Shown here: positions 8,001 through 9,854 of the stretch, in pieces | Numbering within the stretch: the first letter of the stretch is position 1 | Layout: each line of letters starts with the position of its first letter | NCBI GenBank assembly: GCA_045576855.1 | Contig: JAZNHG010000005.1 | Location: 1 to 9,854, forward strand | Source of the DNA: Colimorpha sp045576855 | GTDB taxonomy: Bacteria; Bacteroidota; Bacteroidia; Bacteroidales; P3 | Length of the DNA: 9,854 nt | Direction of reading: 5' to 3' | Program-made: the position numbers and the translations under genes | The notes under the pieces: model-generated | The model's input: only the letters and a program-made list of their open reading frames with translations | Told to the model about the DNA's origin: nothing | Database searches by the model: none

Positions 8001-8176
8001 TTCCGGCCACAGCCAGTATCTTCAGTGCCGACGGGCGGATGATGCTCAGCGTCGACATCCGCGAGTCCAATATTGACCTTGATATCAGCCAGCTTGCACC
8101 CGGTGCCTATTTCGTTCGAGTGCAGACTCCCAACTGGACTGGCATACGCAAATTGGTTGTCGTAGGTGAGCGATAA
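2060..8176 (+). CDS. Giant modular FN3/MAM/CUB-like surface protein with T9SS sorting signal
   Basis: The protein has 2038 residues counted from ATG 2060. Residues 1-23 form a signal peptide (cleavage after RVQA). A DGFGDGWNGN motif at 38-47 opens a small N-terminal module. Nine FN3 modules lie at about 130-216, 388-476, 605-694, 878-964, 1136-1226, 1401-1489, 1680-1770, 1771-1859 and 1860-1950. Each starts at a Cys and has a second Cys 69-75 residues later, after the LY.FRVR-type strand. Between them are MAM/choice-of-anchor J-like modules (221-387, 967-1135, 1235-1400; typical GFE...W start, and YVDD or YIDD near the end of the first two), a CUB-like module (479-599) and two copies of a beta-rich module (700-873, 1493-1676). 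Residues 1959-2038 are a T9SS type A domain (LAPNPATS, LAPGAYFVRV, ending KLVVVGER). No protease or glycosidase active site is recognisable, so adhesion or matrix binding is the likeliest role, by inference. Probably in an operon with the preceding choice-of-anchor L gene. Confidence 0.9.
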   Translation: MKKISIIFALLVAVAALGGRVQAQCNGTDCYIVITGQDGFGDGWNGNAITFRQNGMQLGQFTINTGTSYTDTLRLCTDNGAVELLWTTGNYAFETSFTITDSLGGILYSCSDGSTLNDGIFATVTPCPSCPQPGAVHVGSVTASSALVSWTEMGSATQWYYSYGTSPVPGNEWTYSGTQSVALSGLEANTLYYFFVYSYCGDGDSSTVKTHSFRTDCGHQSLPLVEGFESNGSNIPFCWQTMEQTTISQYGYTETFPTVMTGGYGHNSSGALALYSTTSTAASIASPKMPVSANQVDVTLWVMGEDAIQVGYVTSNAANAAFHLVGTAGPSSSTPGEYGSIYQWQQFHVAFDTVTTTDSIWVVLRRASGVGSDYVYVDDVVIREYVDCPLPTGLTVVDSIQASGEMALSWVDTAGSQWQVIYGPSGFDPEQTGTVVDATGTSVTVSGLDDNVLYDFRVRTVCGTTYGYWTDPVSAKPNVYIVSGLTDTITSCSLNIVDDGGLDGDYTVGIVQTIVLQPSEPGQTIRLRGSVDLGGDSYDPSKIRIFSGSDTTGSLLAAYQNMAVSDIDVTSEVGAMTIWFSGSDYPYALAPGYEFYVSCEDMPDCTTPYGLTVSNIAGSTATVSWQYDTSLGEAGGFSLMVTDVVAGSTETIAVDGADRSYQLTDLSERTLYRVELVVDCAGADTVGTVFLTVCDLGGTQQIGTTTATTSYLPAYGVYYSIGQQIYLNSELGGANAIYGFRIYKTTSAVNVRQWDVYLDTTSQTSFLAASDYLPPTPDRLYYSGTLNMGQGWIEINFDSAFVVPEGKNVVLTVYDHSNTYGTGYFRRNSTTEPMSIYGYSYSSLNPLVADPLASAVTYGVQSYRSNIVFLTPCSELVCAPPANLTAVPDTHSIELSWGMSDDASSYKVEYRVSDSTVWHEAAASVSGTSYTVTGLLSATEYVLRVSSNCDDTVVGTTVRAVTLCDRYGLPYSTGFEWFTAPSAEPETERCWYRGSGDNVSTSYATYYPYCLNSSYSSHGGTWSMYFYGYSNCPRLVLPRMDAPVNTLNVEFYAMYDYTYGGTPIIEVGVCTDPADVSTYTVVNTFTLTTGEEEYGLLSLDFDSYTGPDGRIFVRGASSNQTTFYIDDLTVSVIPTCRNLSGVALANVTRNSAEIQISDEYTRTGYTVLWGYTDDVTQAVDSMTVSGPAATLTGLQSSTTYYVWVRGDCGATDHSRYMALAPFSTLCPLVQVTDDIVYFNEFDDNTALECIWQKTQEGHSYWALRSSGDYDSPVNAYSGGRMVSFVANNEASTRLVLPSFDFSQMSGPAELSFYQYIDSYNDYYGSYAASTLSVYYRLGESGDWTLLAHVDSTLTGAWHRFFLELPASQGASVYQLSFVGQAHANPVGVNLENIKVGPITTCRPPMNINVGDITERTAIVRWDADPGATYKVQYRSAGSWAWNARTTVGDSVVISPLDMYTPYEVRVARVCSPYEQSDYSAIVRFTTTLCEDHVAAVNYGSSAIDTVLSNGLIDYDAYYSYTEILIDSVHLAGLSTINAFSFVADSLRGGQQGISCQVYIGPTTQNTISAFQFDSNSYALVYTGTLDFSAVGEQLVLLDTPYDYTGGNLVLAVYSNDPSLGYGETTSLGAHRVATNHLMRGYYTGYSAGFGPSQANLLPPANKWASNVVPDITLYGCNPVCHEPVVRRVTTTSSTITVEWYNENTPVQLQIRDAGGSAWDGAVNVAAGTCSYTFASLPAMSQFDIRLRNDCSVAAIGWSDWVDILVITDTACSVPEDLRVTVLSADTVRFEWNDGPVVGNRWELHVWGDGGDYHFDLTSQPATVAGLPTGYSYHAAIRAYCGSDGHVVGDYSDAVPFDLVCTPVSDVQATAVDGGVRLSWTPGEFNTGWLVSYGYADFELNQQLGYLQVEEPVATIANLTPGYRYGFRVRSLCSVGWNSAWTDEVEVNLLGVDGPESQGCQFGLAPNPATSHVSIAIGEADIPATASIFSADGRMMLSVDIRESNIDLDISQLAPGAYFVRVQTPNWTGIRKLVVVGER

Positions 8177-8220
8177 AAGTTCTTAATAAGTGTTAAATAT
8201 AGCAAAAACTACAAAAATAT
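8177..8220. other. AT-rich gap after the giant gene, no terminator seen
   Basis: This stretch separates the stop codon of the giant gene from the rpsO promoter. It is strongly AT-rich and contains no hairpin followed by a T-run. Operon transcripts may therefore end elsewhere, end by Rho, or run on into rpsO. Confidence 0.4.
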
Positions 8221-8251
8221 TTTGCCTATTTAAGAAATAGTCGTAATTTTG
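8221..8251 (+). promoter_or_regulatory. rpsO promoter, Bacteroidota type
   Basis: TTTG at 8221-8224 and TAATTTTG at 8244-8251 match the Bacteroidota -33 (TTTG) and -7 (TAnnTTTG) elements exactly, with a 19-bp spacer. Transcription should begin around 8256-8258, giving a purine-rich leader of about 45 nt. This is the best promoter in the window and the main support for placing the organism in Bacteroidota besides the T9SS signals. Confidence 0.8.
8226..8240. promoter_or_regulatory. Perfect inverted repeat inside the rpsO promoter spacer
   Basis: CTATTT (8226-8231) and AAATAG (8235-8240) are perfect inverted copies around AAG. The element fits wholly within the 19-bp spacer between the -33 and -7 boxes. 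A protein bound here would block RNA polymerase, so it could be an operator; no regulator is known from this window, and chance in AT-rich DNA is possible. Confidence 0.35.
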
Positions 8252-8300
8252 CAGCCGAAAAGAGAACGAGAAAATAGAGAACAAAATAACGTAAAAGATT

Positions 8301-8570
8301 ATGTATCTGACAAAAGAAAAGAAAGAAGAAATCTTCGCCCAGTATGGCAAATCGGCTCAGGATACCGGTAGCGCCGAGGGTCAGATAGCCCTTTTCACCT
8401 ATCGCATCCAGCATCTGACCGAGCTGATGAAGCAGCACAAGAAAGACCAGGTCAGCGAACGCGCCCTGGTGGCTCTGGTCGGTAAGCGTCGCCGCATGCT
8501 CGACTACCTGAAAGAGACCGACATCGAGCGCTATCGTGCCATCGTCAAGCAGCTTGGCCTCCGTAAATAA
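8301..8570 (+). CDS. rpsO: 30S ribosomal protein S15
   Basis: The 89-residue product has the usual length for S15, which binds 16S rRNA in the central domain and helps assemble the small-subunit platform. The family signature is clear: DTGSAEGQIALFTYRI at about 21-36, LTELMKQHKKD at 39-49, and LVGKRRRMLDYLK then ERYRAIVKQLGLRK to the end. The ATG at 8301 gives the standard MYLTKEKK start; no Shine-Dalgarno is visible, only an A-rich leader. The gene has its own strong promoter (8221-8251) and its own terminator (8639-8672), so it appears to be a single-gene unit. It is not next to pnp here, the neighbour common in other bacteria. In some bacteria S15 represses its own translation through an mRNA structure; the short leader here shows no obvious fold. 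Confidence 0.97.
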   Translation: MYLTKEKKEEIFAQYGKSAQDTGSAEGQIALFTYRIQHLTELMKQHKKDQVSERALVALVGKRRRMLDYLKETDIERYRAIVKQLGLRK

Positions 8571-8591
8571 TACGGGCCGAAGGCTGCACAC

Positions 8592-8631
8592 AACCAAAAA
8601 GGAAAAAATAGTTTTTCATATTTATTTGGTT
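8592..8631. repeat. AT-rich imperfect inverted repeat after rpsO
   Basis: AACCAAA (8592-8598) pairs with TTTGGTT (8625-8631). Inside it, GAAAAA (8602-8607) pairs with TTTTTC (8612-8617) around ATAG. The two stems are separated by an unequal internal loop (3 and 7 nt). It could be a weak first termination or 3'-end processing structure for rpsO mRNA, upstream of the stronger terminator. Confidence 0.3.
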
Positions 8632-8638
8632 ATGGTTG

Positions 8639-8672
8639 GGATACTCCGGACTTGTTCCGGGGTATCCTTTTT
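8639..8672 (+). terminator. Intrinsic terminator of rpsO
   Basis: GGATACTCCGGA (8639-8650) pairs with TCCGGGGTATCC (8656-8667) over 12 bp with one T-G wobble, around the loop CTTGT. Five T follow directly (8668-8672). Stem, loop size and T-run are those of a Rho-independent terminator for transcription from the left. Confidence 0.9.
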
Positions 8673-8702
8673 CCTCCCTAAAGCATCTTTAAACAATACA
8701 TT

Positions 8703-9755
8703 ATGAAGAAGAGATTGATTCTTGCAGTCGCTGCGGTGCTGCTCTTGTCTGCATGCAGCAAGGAGTACGTGGATGTCGTCGAGCAGAAGCAGTACTTTGC
8801 CTCGTGGAACGGTTGCGATGCATTGTCGGCATTGAAGGCATACGTAGAGGATGTCACCAACCCCTCGTCGGCCAATTTTATACCGCAGAAGGACCGTATC
8901 GCCACCTTCGATATGGATGGTACCTTCGTCGGCGAGCTGTATCCCACTTATTTTGAGTATAATCTATTGGAGTATCGTGTGCTGGAAGACACGGCCTACG
9001 GCAACCATGCTCCCGAGGATGTGCGTCAGGCTGCCCAGCAGATTCGCGACTTTGTACGTGATGGAACGCCGCTGCCCGACCATTTCGACATGATTCATGC
9101 CCGTGCCGCCGCCAAGGCATATGCGGGTATGACGTTGGCCGAGTTCGACGCCTACGTCAAAGCCTACGCTGCGCTGCCGGCCAATGGCTTCACAGGCATG
9201 ACCTACGGACAGAGTTTTTACCAGCCCATGCTCGAGGTGTTCGAGTATCTGGCCGACCACGGCTTCACCTACTATGTCGTCTCGGGGTCCGACCGTTTCA
9301 TCTGCCGGGCGCTGGTCGAGCCGCTGGGCATCGAACCCAATCGCGTCATTGGCATGGATGTCAGGCTGGTGTCCAGCAGCCAGGGCAGCGAGGAGGGCGT
9401 CAACTACACCCTTGGGCGCGAGGAAGAGATAGTCCGCACCGACGAGCTCATCATCAAGAATCTCAAGACCAACAAGGTGCTGCAGATAGCCCAGGAAATA
9501 GGCAAGGTGCCGGTGCTCTCGTTTGGCAACAGCGGCGGCGACGCGGCTATGCACAACTACTGCCTCGGCAACACGCTGAAGTCCGCCGCCTTTATGCTCA
9601 TTGCCGACGACGAGGAGCGCGACCATGCCAACCGCGAAAAGGCTCTTGCCCTCGGCGAGCGCTGGCTCGAGGCGGGCTATCACGTGGTCTCTATGCGCGA
9701 CGACTTCAAGACCATCTACGGGCAGGGAGTGCAGAAGGTGGACTTCACCTTCTGA
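8703..9755 (+). CDS. HAD-superfamily phosphatase-like lipoprotein
   Basis: The 350-residue protein starts with a lipoprotein signal peptide (MKKRLILAVAAVLLLSAC); the lipobox LSAC puts the lipidated cysteine at residue 18. All four HAD motifs are visible. Motif I is DMDGT at 70-74, with D70 as expected nucleophile and D72 as acid/base. Motif II is VVSGS at 192-196, with S194. Motif III is a lysine near IKNLKTNK (251-258). Motif IV is GNSGGD at 275-280. About 120 residues between motifs I and II form a C1-type cap, as in phosphoserine phosphatase-like HAD enzymes. It likely removes phosphate from a small molecule in the periplasm or at the outer membrane; the substrate is unknown. The residues after Cys18 (SKEYVD) include acidic ones, but I cannot call a surface-export signal. 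The ATG at 8703 has no Shine-Dalgarno and lies 30 nt past the rpsO terminator, with no clear promoter between them. Confidence 0.88.
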   Translation: MKKRLILAVAAVLLLSACSKEYVDVVEQKQYFASWNGCDALSALKAYVEDVTNPSSANFIPQKDRIATFDMDGTFVGELYPTYFEYNLLEYRVLEDTAYGNHAPEDVRQAAQQIRDFVRDGTPLPDHFDMIHARAAAKAYAGMTLAEFDAYVKAYAALPANGFTGMTYGQSFYQPMLEVFEYLADHGFTYYVVSGSDRFICRALVEPLGIEPNRVIGMDVRLVSSSQGSEEGVNYTLGREEEIVRTDELIIKNLKTNKVLQIAQEIGKVPVLSFGNSGGDAAMHNYCLGNTLKSAAFMLIADDEERDHANREKALALGERWLEAGYHVVSMRDDFKTIYGQGVQKVDFTF

Positions 9756-9854
9756 CAGCCCCGGCCATACCTGCATACATACCTGAGCGACCGCCCCGAC
9801 ACATGCTGGTGTCGGGGAAGTCGGATCGTAGCCATGTCGTTCTGTGGGCCAAGG
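9756..9854. other. Intergenic tail with a perfect GC hairpin
   Basis: No gene is recognisable after the HAD stop codon. CCCCGACAC (9794-9802) and GTGTCGGGG (9809-9817) form a perfect 9-bp stem around ATGCTG. No T-run follows on the + strand and no A-run precedes it for the - strand, so it is not a standard intrinsic terminator. It may protect the 3' end of the HAD mRNA or support Rho-dependent termination. Confidence 0.45.

Noticed and set aside
2060..8176. Gingipain-like peptidase or glycosidase domain in the giant protein
   Set aside because: No catalytic motif (such as HExxH, Cys-His dyad context or glycosidase acidic pair) was recognised; all segments look like beta-sandwich binding or spacer modules.
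8609..8628. Promoter for the HAD gene (TAGTTTTT at 8609-8616 or TTTATTTG at 8621-8628)
   Set aside because: Each differs from TAnnTTTG at a key base, neither has a TTTG partner at about 19-21 bp, and both lie before the strong terminator.

Overview
The window looks like part of a Bacteroidota chromosome, most likely Bacteroidales. Three things point there. Two large secreted proteins end in type IX secretion system (T9SS) type A sorting domains. The rpsO gene has an exact Bacteroidota-type promoter (TTTG, 19 bp, TAATTTTG), unlike the sigma-70 consensus. Shine-Dalgarno sequences are mostly absent. Coding sequence is fairly GC-rich while the promoter regions are AT-rich. Genus cannot be judged from the sequence alone.

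Layout, all genes on the + strand. Positions 1-302 hold no gene: a diverged direct repeat, a small GC hairpin, a five-tract G-rich (G-quadruplex-type) element, a tandem 10-bp repeat and a likely promoter. Next is a probable two-gene operon: a 577-residue choice-of-anchor L protein (303-2036), then, 23 nt later, a 2038-residue modular protein (2060-8176). The larger protein has nine fibronectin type III (FN3) modules. In its first three quarters they alternate with three MAM/choice-of-anchor J-like modules, one CUB-like module and two copies of a less familiar beta-rich module. Both proteins have a Sec signal peptide and a C-terminal T9SS signal, so both should cross the outer membrane and end up on the surface or be released. 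They plausibly work together in adhesion or matrix binding, but no ligand can be read from the sequence.

An AT-rich gap (8177-8300) carries the rpsO promoter, with a perfect inverted repeat inside its spacer. Ribosomal protein S15 (8301-8570) follows, then a strong intrinsic terminator (8639-8672). Only 30 nt after the terminator T-run begins a HAD-superfamily phosphatase-like lipoprotein (8703-9755). The last 99 bases hold a perfect GC hairpin and no recognisable gene.

The most interesting parts are the alternating architecture of the giant protein, with a cysteine pair repeated in every FN3 module, its two copies of an unassigned beta module, and the regulatory-looking structures before the operon and in the rpsO promoter. 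I found no CRISPR array, tRNA, rRNA, insertion sequence or defence system.
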